Origin: Sabellastarte sp. h YS-2021
Lineage: Eukaryota > Annelida > Polychaeta > Sabellida > Sabellidae
DNA length: 64,000 nt
Direction: 5' to 3'
Assembly: GCA_964017235.1 (NCBI GenBank)
Contig: OZ024927.1
Location: forward strand, 45,513,293-45,577,292
The notes beneath the pieces were generated by a model. The model worked only from the letters and a program-made list of their open reading frames with translations, was not told the origin of the DNA and ran no database searches. The translations under genes were made by a program, and so were the position numbers. This document shows positions 21,578 to 34,317 of this stretch, in pieces. Every line of letters begins with the position of its first letter. The first letter of the stretch is position 1.

Positions 21578-24423
21578 CACTGTAAAAAAAGTCCAACTCT
21601 TTTTACTTAAAAAAATTAAGTGTAATTTGTTGCATAGCCTGGACTCAAAAATATAAGTTTTTTGGATTAAAACTTTTGAACCTTGGCAATTCAAAATATT
21701 CAAGTTAACTGTTTTACTTTATGTGTTTGAGTTGTGCTTACTCACTTTTTTCTAGTCATTGTGACTAACCTTTTTTAAGTCCTGGCTATGCAACAAAATT
21801 ACACTTGATATTTATGATTGTTTGTAACTAACTTCTTTTGAGTTACTTTAGGTCTTGAGAAGTACTTGTACAATTTAAGTTGTCTAAAGAGATTTTGAAA
21901 CTCAAAAAATTTTGTTCAAGGTATCCACAAACTATAGCGAGACGTCATACATGTGAATGTAACAATTTGCCAGCTTTTAAAATTTGGCTCCTTGGGACTG
22001 TGGTTTCTAAATTGCTACTAAAATGGTTTAAATGATTAAAAAATCCATAAATGTAAGCTTTTTCACATCTATCTATTTTTAAATACAAGTAATCAGTGTC
22101 ATAAATTATATATAAATTAGTTCTGTGAAGAATATAGTTTGTGTGAGATATTTGTGGCAGTTTTAACATAAATCCCATATTTTTGCCCTGTTGTATAGCT
22201 TAATACAAATTCATCAATAAGGCCTCATTTTCTTCGATATTTCCAAAAATATTTAACTTTAAAATATGTTATGTACATTATTGGAAAGGTATTTCAGAAA
22301 GCTTCTGCCCAATTTATTGCATTAAACCCACGGAGAAATTCAGAAGGAAACAGAAATTATTTTTTTATTATTTTTTTAAAATTTTTTTCATAACTTTATC
22401 CCAATTTTTTTCCATTTTTTATTAGTGGACTTATTTTACTTATTATTTAAACAAACTGGTGGATAATATATAAAGAACTCAATCAATTGTTTCATATATT
22501 TACAGAGTTATTTCCTTATTTCCTAATATTTTTGTATATTTTGTACTATTTTCCTATTATTCTTTTTTCAGCCTCATTTATTAGCTTTATTATGCATATT
22601 AATCTTTAAGTTCATTATTGACCTTTAGTTCCTTTTTTAATTTTAAGATTAAGAACATATTAATTTATGACAAGCTGCACTGATAATAAATGTCAAAATA
22701 AGATTAATTATTTCGCTTTTAAGGAGTTGTAATTCCTATTTTTAATTATTTGTCCAATTTTTTAAGAAAATGGATCATGCATGTACACAAGTACCCATCT
22801 TTTGCCCACAATTTTTTTATATTTTATTAACACACACCCCAACATTGGTTCTCCTCATGTTCATTCCATTAAAATCTCCCTATAAATAAAAAATAATAAA
22901 ATTATTGAAACTAAATTTTTTTTCAACTACATATCTCTAGTGAGCACAACATTTTATCAAAAATTTTAAGCAAATATGTACACAACTATTTTCAAGTAAT
23001 TAACATATGCAACTGTTGGTGTTCTCAACAATTTTCCAAATTTAGTCAATACTTTACTTCACATAAAAAAATATCTGAAACCACAATAATTTTAAAAACA
23101 TATGTTCATAATTTAAATGATCAATAAAATCATCTCCAAAAATAACTGTACAGGTTAAGACACCCCATTCCCCCCCCCACCTTAGAAGAATAAAAACAAA
23201 ATTTTAAAGTACCTTTTCTTGACAAAAAATGCTATTCTGTAGATCTATATGTAGATTTTTATTTAAAAAAATTAAGCTCAGTGTGTGTAGTATATATATT
23301 ATTTTATCTAAAATTTTCTGAAAATTTTTGCTGATTTTTTGGGAAAATACACAAGTATTTTCAACTAACTAACATGTAGGTACCAATTGCTGGTGTTTTC
23401 AACCATTTTCCAAATTTATGAGCCAATATTTTAACATTTATTTAAAAAAAAAAGATATCTGAAACAAAAATAGTCTTTTAGCATATACATTTCATTTAAA
23501 TAATCAATGAAAAATCATCTTCAGTAATATCTGTACATGTTAATAAACCCTATTTTCGCTCATCTTAGAAGACTAAAAACTATATTTTAAAATATTGTTT
23601 CCTTGTGACAAATCTTTGCTTTATAGATCATTATGTATATTTTTTATAAAAAATAAGCTTTATGTGTTTTATGCAAGAAATAATGTATTATTTACTCTTT
23701 TTTCATGTAAAATATCACTTCCTGGTTCAGATCTACGTAGATTGTTTATCCCGAAACGGAAGTCGGGACAATTACTTCACGCATGCGTACTCGAAATGCT
23801 GATCAGGCTTATAGACTATATAATCCAGCAAATATTTACATCTATTTTGTTATTTTGTTTGTGCGATTTTGCTATTTACACTATTTAATTTGGAAAACTT
23901 TGAAGACCGTTTATCTATGTGACCGTTTATCTTAATAACCACCCGTGTACAACATTGTGAACATAAATATTTTGTTTAAACATACTGCATTCAACCTTTT
24001 CAACATGTGCCACGTGGGTAATACTAAACTCTCAATACTGACAAATATTAATTGGTGACAATTTGAGAGAACAATTCTGGGAGGTTTCCAAGCAATATTT
24101 CATAAACATTAAATAGTACAAACTACCCCATTACTAATGCATAATCATTGATAATAGTTTAACAAAGATACTTTAAGATTTTAAAAGAGTCTAAACTTTC
24201 TTACCACTAGGCATGGGATGCCATTTCTGAAAGGAAACACAGATATGAGGAATTATGGGAAATTTATTAAGATATCTAAACTTAAATATTTTGAGTTGCA
24301 TATACTCAATTCCAATCCATTTTATATATGCTCAAAAAGAACAAGTAAGAATAACTTAAAATTTTTTTGAAGTACACACAGCTTAAAATAATTGAGTTTT
24401 CAAAACTATTCTTTTTTACAGTG
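21578..24423. mobile_element. 2846-bp non-autonomous element with CACTGTAAAAAA ends
   Basis: Flanked by TA (21576-21577 and 24424-24425). Both ends are CACTGTAAAAAA in inverted orientation. Excision with one TA restores 'aagtagaattcc', continuous with the L1 thumb region. The interior is AT-rich, with no transposase. It contains a diverged tandem duplication of about 380 bp (22930-23170 against 23310-23560; shared 'cattttccaaattta', 'atatctgaaac', 'aaataatcaat'). Confidence 0.8.
22930..23560. repeat. diverged ~380-bp duplication
   Basis: Two aligned copies start near 22930 and 23310 and share a series of phrases in the same order, ending in 'taactgtacaggtta' and 'tatctgtacatgtta'. A short poly-C run (23170) separates them. 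Confidence 0.6.
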
Positions 24424-25450
24424 TAGAATTCCAATAGTTGGAGGTGACTGGCATTGTTGCACAAGGAAAGAATTGGATTCATTCTGGAAAACTGTATTTG
24501 AATATTGCAGTCAGTTCTGTGTTAGTCAACATGTGAAAACAAATGAAAATATAATGTCTTAATTCCAGCATTTGGTTCAATCCTAATATTTCAAAACACA
24601 ATTTATTTTTTCCAGATTGTTGTAAAAATGGTATTTATGTTATAGCAGATATTATAGATGAAGAAGGTAATGTGTGCAGCTTGAACAAATTAAGGCGAAG
24701 ATATGATTTTCATATTAACTTTCTTAAGTATATCACTGTAAGGAAGTCTGTTAAAAATTTATTGGGGATAATAAGATTGACAATAACTTCCAATTGATAC
24801 GGCCATACGTACCTTTTCATATGAAAGCACTCTTAACTTCAAACAAAATTAGTAAAAGTTTGTACACAAAATTTGCCAAAATTAACACCAGTCATATAAA
24901 AATAGAAACAAAGTGGAGTTTGGAACTGAATCTAGAATGCACTACTGCTATGTGGAAATTAATTTGTAAGAGCTGTTTTCAGTCAATCAATGACAATACC
25001 TTTTAATGGTTCCAGTGTAGAATCATACATAGGATAATGGTACAAAGAAATATTTAAAAAAGTGATTGTGACCAGTGTAGACTTTGTGGGGAGTGTGAAG
25101 AAACTTCCTTACATTTATTTTCTGAATACTACAAAGTACAAAACCTTTGGCAAAACATTAATAATTGGATTGAATCAAAAATTGGATTAAAAATCATTCT
25201 CAATAACACTGTGAAAACCTTAGGTTATTATATTCTAAATGAACATTTCTGGCCAGTAAATTTTGTATTGCTGATAACATGGCATTACATTTTCATCTGT
25301 GCCTTGAATGGTCATATTTCACTATTTACCAGCTTCAGAAAATAATTAAATCAAAATATGAAGAGCAAAAGATGTTACAAACAATAGAAAATTGTGGCAA
25401 AAACTTTGAAAGAAAGTGGTTAGTATGGCAAATGATTTATGATGGCATTT
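24424..25450 (+). pseudogene. L1-like ORF2 C-terminal part
   Basis: Continues the ORF2 interrupted at 21577. Recognisable pieces: IPIVGGDWHCCTRKELDSFW (24430), NPNISKHNLFFPDCCKNGIY (about 24580), a frame 24794-25006 with IKIETKWSLELNLEC and SCFQSINDNTF, and a C-terminal zinc-knuckle-like CDQCRLCGECEETSLHLF with a downstream Cys replaced (about 25065-25130). These parallel LWFNPSISRYKLFLPNW and CRLCQQSEESIEHLFVTC in the copy at 49.8-55.7 kb. Many frameshifts. A 3' tail of T-runs and 'aataaataaataaaa' follows. Confidence 0.75.
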
Positions 25451-25647
25451 GAAGATGTTTTTTTTTCTTTTCCTTTTTTGTCTTTTCCCACTGTAATATT
25501 TCAGTTATGTTTTGTTGTTGAAATGAAAAATAGTTTCACAAAAATGTAGACTGTATTATGTAACACAATGAGTTGGATGTATCTGTATTATTTAGTTGAA
25601 TAAATAAATAAAATATGAAATATGAAAAAAAAATATGAATAAGATAC

Positions 25648-26029
25648 CACCTTTCAGGGCAATCTTAAGTGGACACATTAAAACCACCTCTTATATTTAT
25701 CATAACATTTAAGCCAAAGCCTAATATATAGCCTATTTATTTATAAGAGACTATTATATCCCTAAAATATTTAATATTACTTAATAAATAATTAAATATG
25801 ACCTACCTGATAATACTTACCATTTCCACCCTAAGAAGGAGCAATGGTGCAATGCACCGGTTACAGTATACCGATACACCGGTGCAAATAACAGATTCAT
25901 TTGCACTTTTCCAAAAGTACTTCAGGGGGGATACTAACCCTTCTTCTCCAGCCTCTGATGAGAAAATTCATCTTACATAAACTTTCGAACCACAAAACAC
26001 AAGTAGAAGATAGCAGAGAAGCTGCGAAT
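25648..26029. other. unassigned spacer
   Basis: No gene seen. A 'caccggt' motif is repeated around 25855-25885. The region separates the L1-like tail from the CR1/L2 3' end. Confidence 0.4.
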
Positions 26030-27487
26030 TCTAATTCTACTTTTATAGCGCTTAATCTGCACTGAGTAGCGGACTCTAAGGCGCAAGAAAACAAGAGCAA
26101 TATGCAAATTCAAAGTCCAGGGACAGAAATACGTCAGCACCACGGAGAAGCCATAAAGGAAAATGAGCTAAGGAGGATAAGCCTTTGCGTAGAGATAGGT
26201 TTTGAGCTTCTTTCTAAAAGAGGCAATAGTGGGTGATGCACGGATGTCTTCAGGAAGTGAATTCCAAACAGTGGGAGCATCAAAGGCGAAGCTGAAACTA
26301 AACTGCTTAGTGGACTTGTGGATTTTAGGTTAAAATTTTGGTACATTAAGGAAATTGGCAACACTCTGACTACATCTAATATTGTAAGTATTATGGTATG
26401 TGGATAGATATGGAGCAAAATATTTAGGGAAGCCAGTATGAATAAACTTGTACACCAGGGTAGCCAGTTTGAACTCTGAGCGAAACTGAATAGGGAGCCA
26501 ATGGATTTTCCTGAGTACCGGAGTTATCCGAGTGTATTTACTCGAATTTGTTACAATCATAGCTGCACTATTTTGGATAGACTGTAATCTGTGAAGATTG
26601 AATTTGGAGAGACTCCTGAAAAGTGAGTTACAGTAGTCCAATTGACTACTAACAAAAGCATCAGAGTCAAACCACACACCCAGGTTCCTGACTGACTTGG
26701 TGGGGTAAAGGGGGGTTACCTAAGATGTCAATTGGGAAACATACATTTAACCTTTCTCTCTGTTTCTTGGAGCCAAAACGTATAAACTCAGTTTTATCTG
26801 GATTGAGTTTAAGTTTGCTAGCCAACATCCATTCCTTAACATCTTGAAGGCATCTGTTCAACTTATCAAAAGCAGCTGAGGCATTCATGTGCGACAGATG
26901 GACATAAAGTTGTGAATCCTCGGCATAGAAATGAAATTTTACGCCTTTGTGTTTACCAATTAGAGTACTAAGGGGAGATGTGTAAAGAGAGAATAGCAGA
27001 GGACCCAGAACAGAACCCTGAGGCACACCGAACAGCAATTTTTGTAAATCAGACAAAGTAGAACCAATCTTGACAGATTGAAAGCGTTCCGTCAAATAGG
27101 AAGAGAACCATTTGAGAGCGGATCCACCAACACCGAACCAATCCAGGAGACAACTGAGGAGAGTGGAATGATCAATAGTATCAAAGGCGGCCAAGAGATC
27201 CAGAAGTACTAAGGCAGTAGCTTCACCCTGAGATAGTGACAAATGAATATCATTTTTGATGGAAAGCAGAGCCGTTTCCGTTGAGTGACCTGGCTTATAT
27301 GCTGACTGGTATGAGTTATCCAAACCATGTCGATGAATATGGTCAACCAGCTGTTTAGCAACTACATGTTCCACCAGTTTGGAAATAAAGCTAAGTCCAG
27401 ATACTGGGCGGTAGTTTTTCAAATCCTCAACAGGAAGCGAGGCCTTCTTTATGAGTAGAGTGACTACAGCTTTTTTGAACCCATCTG
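26030..27487 (-). pseudogene. CR1/L2-like LINE, reverse transcriptase and 3' end
   Basis: The RT frame (27487-26667) reads DGFKKAVVTLLIKKASLP, LKNYRPVSGLSFISKLVE, ALVLLDLLAAFDTIDHS, GVPQGSVLGPLLFSLYTSPL and FHFYAEDSQLYVHL. The catalytic box is YAED rather than YADD, a first-Asp to Glu change. A frameshift near 26670 leads to SQLDYCNSLFRSL, LQSIQNSAAMIVTNS and ITPVLRKIHWLPI, the CR1/L2 C-terminal domain. The 3' end near 26030 has 'agcgctataaaagtag', the sort of tail seen in L2-like elements. The frame is cut exactly at 27487 by the CACTG element; the upstream part resumes at 39228 and 49170. Confidence 0.9.
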
Positions 27488-28640
27488 CACTGAAAACCGC
27501 GGTCGAATTAACGTTTGTAATTTATTTGTCTCTCGAATTGTGACTGATTAATGTTTGTCACTATTTTGTTTTTAGTATTACCCACATGGCATGGTTGAAG
27601 AAGTTAACAGAAGGGAGTTTATGAAGTAGGTATGTTTTAAACAAAATATCTGCATATACAGTAAAGTAATAGCTAATATTAATTGCTACTTGATGTATAG
27701 GTTGAATTGAAATGAATATTCGAAGCTGAAATTGAGAAATAGGCACTTTACAGACAGTTGTAAATGTGAGTTGGATAGAATCCTCTATTGCCACCCATCA
27801 TAATAAAGTGACTTGCTGCTGATTGTTTTCCAAAAATTTGGAAAGAAATAGATGCATAGACTTATTTGGAATGGGTAGCATATTAATTTTTATCTTCTTT
27901 ATGCTATATGTTTCAACTGTTAGTTTAATTTAGTGTTACTTTTGTAGTTGACCATGTATGTATTTTAGTTGTCACAAATTAGTCACGAAATAGAGCAAAG
28001 TTTGTCAATTGAATAACTTCCTGTGTCATTGTCATTCTACAGTCAAATCAATTTTTGTCAGAGATTTGTCATACTGTTAAAGGTTTGTCAGGTGACAAAT
28101 TTCATTAAAATTATTGCCTTGGAAACATAATCAGTGGCTAATGGGTGCACACAGTGTAGGTACCACACACCTATTGTAGTTGACCTACTTACAGTTACCT
28201 GCACTGAAAACCACAGACAAAGTATTTATCATAGTTTGTTTTTGTTTTTCTCTCAGTCAATTCCTGAATGTTTGGTGATCACCTGATGCACGCAGGTAAG
28301 TCGGGAAGTTCATGAAGTCGGCTGCAGGTTTTCAAGTAAAGATTTGGACAGAATTTACCCAAAAGTTTACCCAGAATGGGTAAGATAACAATATATATCT
28401 TCTTTATATTATTTATTTCAATTGTCAGTTCAATTTGGGGCAATTGTTGTAGTTGATTAGGCCACATGAATTTTAGTTGTCACAACTTAGTCACGGAAAA
28501 GACCAAAGTTTGTTAACTGACTATACCTTCCCCTGCCATTGTCAATCTGTGTCAAATTAAGGTTTGTCAGATGTTTGTTATACTAGGCAAGGTTTGTCAG
28601 TTGACAAATTTCAATGAACTTATTGCTTTAAAATTATAAT
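27488..28640. repeat. left subterminal region, duplicated
   Basis: The terminus CACTGAAAACC occurs at 27488 and again at 28202. Downstream blocks match: 'gtcacaaattagtcacg' (27970) against 'gtcacaacttagtcacg' (28478), and 'ggtttgtcaggtgacaaatt' (28081) against 'ggtttgtcagttgacaaatt' (28590). The left end was therefore duplicated, or a related element inserted next to it. Confidence 0.7.
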
Positions 28641-29229
28641 CAGCCATAAGCCAATTCACGGTCTCGCGAGAAAACTGCCTCTGTGAGAAATTTGGGATGA
28701 AAAGAAACAATATTTCCATTCACAGAAACGTAAATTTTATTGCGCTACAATAGCTTACCATGTGGAACTGAATGCTTACTCGGGAGGCCGCAGGCATTCG
28801 GCCAACGTCCAAGAAAAATGGACCAATAATAGTGGTGAGATGCCTTGGAATCCAAGTGACCCCAGTAGTGATGTAACCATCCACTTCCTCTTTTTGAGTT
28901 GGCTGCAAATAATGGAATAGGTGCCTTTTATTACAAGGAAAGAAAATTATTATTTCTGTGGATATACTTGTCATTGGATACTGAAACTACATCAGTTTCT
29001 TTATTTTATAGCATAGAATCTTATTTTGTGACAATTCACAGATCAGACGAGTATTTTTATCATATTTTACAACTTTAAGTCCACTTCTGGGTTCACGTTG
29101 TAAAGAATTAAGGACTCGTGCTGTAGCTTATATACCATACAGGACATTGGCCTGTCAAAATAAAATATTTAACCCATATCTGCTTCCATATTTGACCATT
29201 TTAAGGGTTAAAAATATAAATTAAAGCAC
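28641..29229. other. unassigned interior sequence
   Basis: No gene recognised. The minus-strand frame 28974-28720 has no family signature. Confidence 0.35.
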
Positions 29230-29269
29230 AACAAGACCACTGCCGCGGTGTGTATCTCCCGCCGAGCAT

Positions 29270-30620
29270 GAAATAGCCAAGAGAAGATTTTATAGGTCAA
29301 GGTCACTACGGCCAGGTCAAGGGTCAAATCAGACCATGACGTTGCACACCTACATCCCCTAACCAATGTTCCTACCAAGTATCAACTTCCTACACCTTAC
29401 GGTTGCCGAGATATAGCTTGAACAAGATCTATTACTCACTTAGCTATGGAGATACACTTCCAAACTACTGGCCATGTTGTAGCTGTGGAGAAAGTAGTTG
29501 AACAACATATTGGAACAAAATACTCCAAATGCAATAGTTTGAGAGTTATAAGCCATATAATTATATTAGGTAAAAGTGCTATTACTCAGTCAAAAGTAGG
29601 CCAAAGTTCACCAAACCCAACAGCATAGGATACCGTTGTACTACCCTGTGGCTCAAAAATTCGCTCTAAATTGCTCTATCTCTTATGGTTTGTGAGATAT
29701 TTGTGATTTTCACATTTTCACTAAACGTAGCATATATAATTAGCTACAGGTCTGAAACTTCACCAAGTGAAAGCTCTCCCAAAAGTAGGTGAATGAGTTA
29801 TTTGAGAAAAATTGGCTATGTGCAATACTTTTAAGAGATAATTCGCATTTACTCATTTTGAGTAGGTGAGTAATTAACTACGGGCCTGAAACTTCACCAA
29901 GCGAAAGCTCTCCCAAAAGTAGATGAATGAGTTATTTGAGAAAAATTGGGTCTCCGCAATAGTTTTAGAGATAATTAGCATTTATCCATTTTGAGTAGGT
30001 GAGTAATTATCTACGGGTCTGAAACTTCACCAAGCGAAAGCTCTCCCAAAAGTAGATGAATGAGTTATTTGAGAAAAATTGGGTCTCCGCAATAGTTTTA
30101 GAGATAATTTGCATTTACTCATTTTCAGTAGGTGAGTAATTATCTACCGGTCTGAAACTTCACCATGTGAAAGCTCTTCCAAAAGTAGATGAATGAGTTA
30201 TTTGAGAAAAACTGGGTATCCGCAATACTTTTACAGATAATTAGCATTTACTCATTTTGCTCTTATGGTTTGTGAGATATTTGTGATTTTTCACATTTTC
30301 ACTAAAAGTAGCAATAAAGTAGCCATTACTCACTTGTAGATTGAGCAACAGTTGTGAAACTTCAATATGTTACACGTTCACAAAAAAGTAGATGAACAAC
30401 ATATTTGAGAGAAATTGTGTAGCTGCAATACTTTTGAAGATATAAGCCATTTACTCATTATGGTTATCATTAAAAATTGACAAAGTAGCTATTACTCACT
30501 TAACTATGGAGATACACTTCCAAACTACTGACCATGTTGTAGCTGTGGAGAAAGTAGCTGAACAACATATTGCAACAAAATACTGTAAATGCAATAGTTT
30601 GAGACTTATAATTGCTTGCT
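29270..30620. repeat. array block A (135-bp and related units)
   Basis: Contains about four 'gtgaaagctctcccaaaag' units of about 135 bp (29765-30260) and flanking unique parts. The blocks 29450-29760 and 30290-30600 are reverse complements of 34320-34625 and 34540-34830 respectively (for example 'cactaaacgtagcatatata'). Confidence 0.75.
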
Positions 30621-31560
30621 ATGATTTCCTATGGGTTGGTTTACCATCCCAAACCTCTTGGACCAGTAATAAGCAAGTTATAAGCACTTTTAAGCTAGGC
30701 TATCCTTGTTTGACCTTGACTAAGGGGCTCAAGGTCAAATCAGACCACACCAAAAGATTCCTAGCCCATGATTTCCTATAGGTTGGTTTACCATCCCAAA
30801 CCTCTAGGACCAATGATAAGCGAGTTATTAGCACTTTTAAGTTTGGCTATCCTCATTTGACCTTGAAGGAGAGGTCCAAGGTCAAATCCGACCACACCAG
30901 AAGATTCCCAGCCCATGATTTCCTATATGTTGGTTTACCATCCCAAACCTCTAGGACCAATAATAAGCGAGTAATAAACAGTTTCAGGTTTGGCTATCCT
31001 TGTTTGACCTTGAAGGAGGGGCCCAAGGTCAAATCTGACCACAAGAAAAGAATCCCAGCCCATGATTTCCAATATGTTGGTTTACCATCCCAAACCTGTA
31101 GGACCAAGAATAAGGAAGTTATAAGCACTTGTAAGTTTGGCAATCCTCGTTTTACCTTGAAGGAGAGCCCAAGGTCAAATCTGTCCACACCCAAAGATTC
31201 CTAGCTCATGATTTCCTATAGGTTTTTTTACCATCCCAAACCTTTAGGACCAATAATAAGCGAGTTATAAGCACTTTTAAGTTTAGCTGTCCTCATTTGA
31301 CCTTGAAAGAGGTGTCCAAGGTCAAATCCGACCACATCAGAAGATTCCCAGCCCATGATTTCCTATATGTTGGTTTACCATCCCAAACCTCTAGGACCAA
31401 TAATAAGCGAGTTATAAGCACTTTTTAGGTTGGCTATCCTCGTTTGACCTTGAAGGAGGGGTCCAAGGTCAAATCTGACCACATCAGAAGATTCGCAGCA
31501 CATGATTTCCTATAGGTTGGTTTCACATTGCAAACCTGTGCAACCAATAATATGGGAGAT
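30590..31560. repeat. ~147-bp tandem array, about 6.5 units
   Basis: Units share 'ggttggtttaccatcccaaa', 'gcgagttataagcacttttaa' in shortened forms, and paired 'ccaaggtcaaat' motifs. The reverse complement array is at 36950-37970. ORFs here are repeat by-products. Confidence 0.85.
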
Positions 31561-32660
31561 ATAGACATTTTTAAAGTCCACCATGTGGGGTACTTTGGCA
31601 CTCTGTGGATGACCTTGAATTTAGAACTCCAAGGTCAAATGTCTGCAAGGTTGTAGAGGACATGTATATCTGTTATAAATATCACCTATGAAGAGATTCA
31701 ACCTTCTACCTATGAGAACCAGCCAGTAGAAAAATGTAGATAATTTTCAAAGTAATGCCCGCGGCGGCCATCTTGTTTTTCAGAATGAGGCTAATTTCAG
31801 TCTCAGAGAAGTTTACCCCCAATGAAGATGTCCTGCAAATTTGGTGAACTTAGCTGGTGTAGTTTTTCTCTGAGAGCGTTAACGCCGAAAATCTCCACGC
31901 GCTGCGGCGGCGGCGTAGCGAATGCTAAACCAAAGTATCCACCGGATGCCTCCTGTGGATACAATTATCCGTTATTTGAGACATATTGCTCAAAGACAAA
32001 TTTTTTTTAAAAGTCATGTCTGAATATTATTTTGTCATTCTTGTAACAAAAAATTGGACTGGGAGGCCTGGGTTTGATTCCCAGTGTTGTGGAACGAGAC
32101 ATCATAGCTCAGTGACAGAGCACTCAGTCTGTTATTATCTCCCGCTGGCCGATAGGCCCGGTACGAGAGATTATAAAATGCCCTCTGTCCGTGCGTCCGT
32201 CCGTCCGTGCATCCGTCCGTTCATCACGTTTTTACAAACGCCTTTCTATCTCTTAAAATATTATAGCTAGAGCTTCCAAATTTACAGGATAAATTCATCA
32301 TTGGAAAAACTTGCCTGGGAATCTTTTTCGGCTGATTCGGAAAAACAAGATGGCCGCCATGGGTGTTAACAAGATGGCTGCCATGGTTTCTTTTTCAGGT
32401 GTTCTGCCATGGGTTTTTTTTCATTGATTTAGATGGCTGCCATAAGTGTGTAGTTGCACTTTTAAACAGCCTAAAAATAGCCTGCTTGGTATTGATTTTG
32501 GGCCTATTTTGAAAAACAACATGGCCGCCAGAGCCTTTCCAAATCTCTGCAAATAGCAGAATGTAAGGCCTAAAGGTCTGTCCAAAGAAAAGTGCTGCAG
32601 GTATCCTCACCAGTTTCTACTTGGCCTTTTCAATGTTTTATGACCTTATTGCTTATGTCT
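31561..32660. repeat. mixed repeats: GTCCGTCC tract, tRNA-like pieces
   Basis: No gene. At 32066-32080 'ggtttgattcc' resembles a B box, and at 32105-32116 'tagctcagtgac' an A box; the order is wrong for one tRNA, so these are joined SINE-like pieces. A 'cgtccgtccgt' microsatellite follows at about 32195. Several 'aagatggc(t/c)gccat' motifs occur at 32345-32525. Confidence 0.5.
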
Positions 32661-33960
32661 TTTCATTTGGTGCTGTTTTTTTCGGATCTAGGTCCATAGC
32701 TAAGTGAGTAATAGAAATGGTGGCTACTTTCAGTAAATTACTCATAACTCCAAAACGACTGCATTTAGAGCATTTCTGTAAAATATGTTGTTCAGCAAAT
32801 TTCTCCATGCCTACAAGATGGCACCATTTTTAGGGGTCTATCTTGATAGCTAAGTGAGTAATAGCTATTTTCTGTTTTTAACAATGGCCAAAATGAGTAA
32901 ATTGCTTTTATCTTTGTAACTGTTACTTACAATATTGGTCTCAAATATGTTGTTGAACAACTACTTCATGTACTATATCATGGTGAGGTTCCCAAGGTGT
33001 AGCACCATAGCTAGCTGAGTAATAGCTACACAACATTTGACCATTCAGCAAGTCGCTTATAACTCAAAAACTATTGAATATAGAGGATTTTTGTCAAATA
33101 TGTTGTTTATTTACTTTTTGATGTACTGTGTCGTGGTGAATTTTCAGAGCTGTAAGTCCATAGGTAACTGAGTAATAGCTACTTTGAAATTTCTTAATTT
33201 CAACATTGAATAAATCACTTATACCTCCAAAACTTTTGAATTTAGGGAATTATTGTCAAATATGTTAATCAGTTACTTTTTAATGTTCTGTGTCGTGGAA
33301 AAGTTTCAGAGCTGTATTTCCATAGCTAACTAAGTAATGGCTACTTTGAATTTCAACAATGAGTAAATCACTTATAACTCCAAAACTATTAAATTTAGAG
33401 AATTATTGTCAAATATGTTGTTCACCTACTATTTGATGTACTGTGTCATGGGAAATTTTAGCTGTATCTCCATAGCTACCTGAGTAATAGCTACTTTAAT
33501 GGTTCTCCATTGAGTAAATCACTTATAACAGCAAAACTGTTGAATTTAAAGGATTTTTCTCAGATATGTTGTTTAGCTACTTTTTTATGTACTGTGTAAT
33601 GGCAAATTTTGAGACCTGTAAGTCTATAACTAACTGAGTAATAGCACTTTGATGGTTCTCCATTGAGTAAATCACTTATAACAGCAAAACTATTAAATTT
33701 ACAGGATTTTTGTCAAATATGTTGTTCATGTACTTTTAATGTTCTGTGTCATGGCAAAGTTTCAGAGCTGTAGGTCCATAGCTAACTGAGTAATAGCTAC
33801 TTTCATGGTTTTCCATTGAGTAAATTACTTATCACATCAAAACTGTTGAATTTAAAGGATTTTTGTCAAATATGTTGTTCACCTACTTTTTGATGTATTG
33901 TGTAATGGCAAATTTTGAGACCTGTAGGCTAACTGAGTAATAGCTACTTTGATTTTTGCG
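32661..33960. repeat. ~140-bp tandem array, about 9 units
   Basis: Units alternate 'agctaactgagtaatagcta', 'gagtaaatcacttata', 'caaatatgttgttca' and 'tgatgtactgtgtc'. It is a diverged reverse-complement relative of the 135-bp units at 1682-2488 and 29765-30260. Confidence 0.8.
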
Positions 33961-34317
33961 GAAAAAGTCTTAATATCTCGAAAACCGTAAGAGATAGAGC
34001 GATTTTGAGTGAATTTTTGACCTGCAGGGTAGTACATGAGAATACTATGCAAAAGGGAAAAAATTCAATTTTCGCCACTTTTGGTGGCTATCTTAGATTT
34101 TAGAAAATAAACATTGAAAATATCTTCGAAATGGTAACAGACAGAGCGATTTCGAGCGAATTTTTGACACACAGGGTAGTACAATAGTATTCTGTGACTA
34201 GGGGAAATATGTCATACTGGATTTTAGCGGAAAATGAAAAATTGTGAATATCTCAGAAAAGGTATTTCCTCCCCTTTAATGCTCGGCGAGAGATACACAC
34301 CGCGGCAGTGGTCTTGT

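Larger units (their letters stand above)
16584..25634 (+). mobile_element. L1/Tx1-like LINE copy split by two insertions
   Basis: Candidate target-site duplications ATGAATAAGATAC sit at 16571-16583 and 25635-25647, the second directly after an A-rich tail ('aataaataaataaaata', then an A-run). Inside are an upstream non-coding part, endonuclease, RT and C-terminal domain in plus orientation, broken by a 761-bp and a 2846-bp insertion. ORF2 belongs to the clade of the copies at 39.5-49.1 and 49.8-55.7 kb. No ORF1 is recognisable. The left limit is less certain because 16584-17480 resembles repeat sequence at 36.0-36.9 kb. Confidence 0.7.
29230..34317. mobile_element. 5.1-kb TIR-bounded block of tandem arrays
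   Basis: Inverted copies of an approximately 40-bp end beginning ACAAGACCACTGCCGCGG lie at 29230-29269 and 34278-34317; the same end is at 680. They differ at one or two positions. Flanks do not show a convincing duplication. The interior is arrays and SINE-like pieces with no transposase. The two ends may bound one non-autonomous element or may come from separate copies. Confidence 0.55.

Noticed and set aside
30506..31204. Repeat-containing ORFs of 91 and 115 codons
   Set aside because: By-products of the 147-bp array; similar pseudo-ORFs appear in its inverted copy at 36.9-37.9 kb.
29765..33960. CRISPR-like regular repeats
   Set aside because: Units are 135-147 bp and directly adjoining, without short repeats separated by unique spacers; the setting is eukaryotic transposon DNA.
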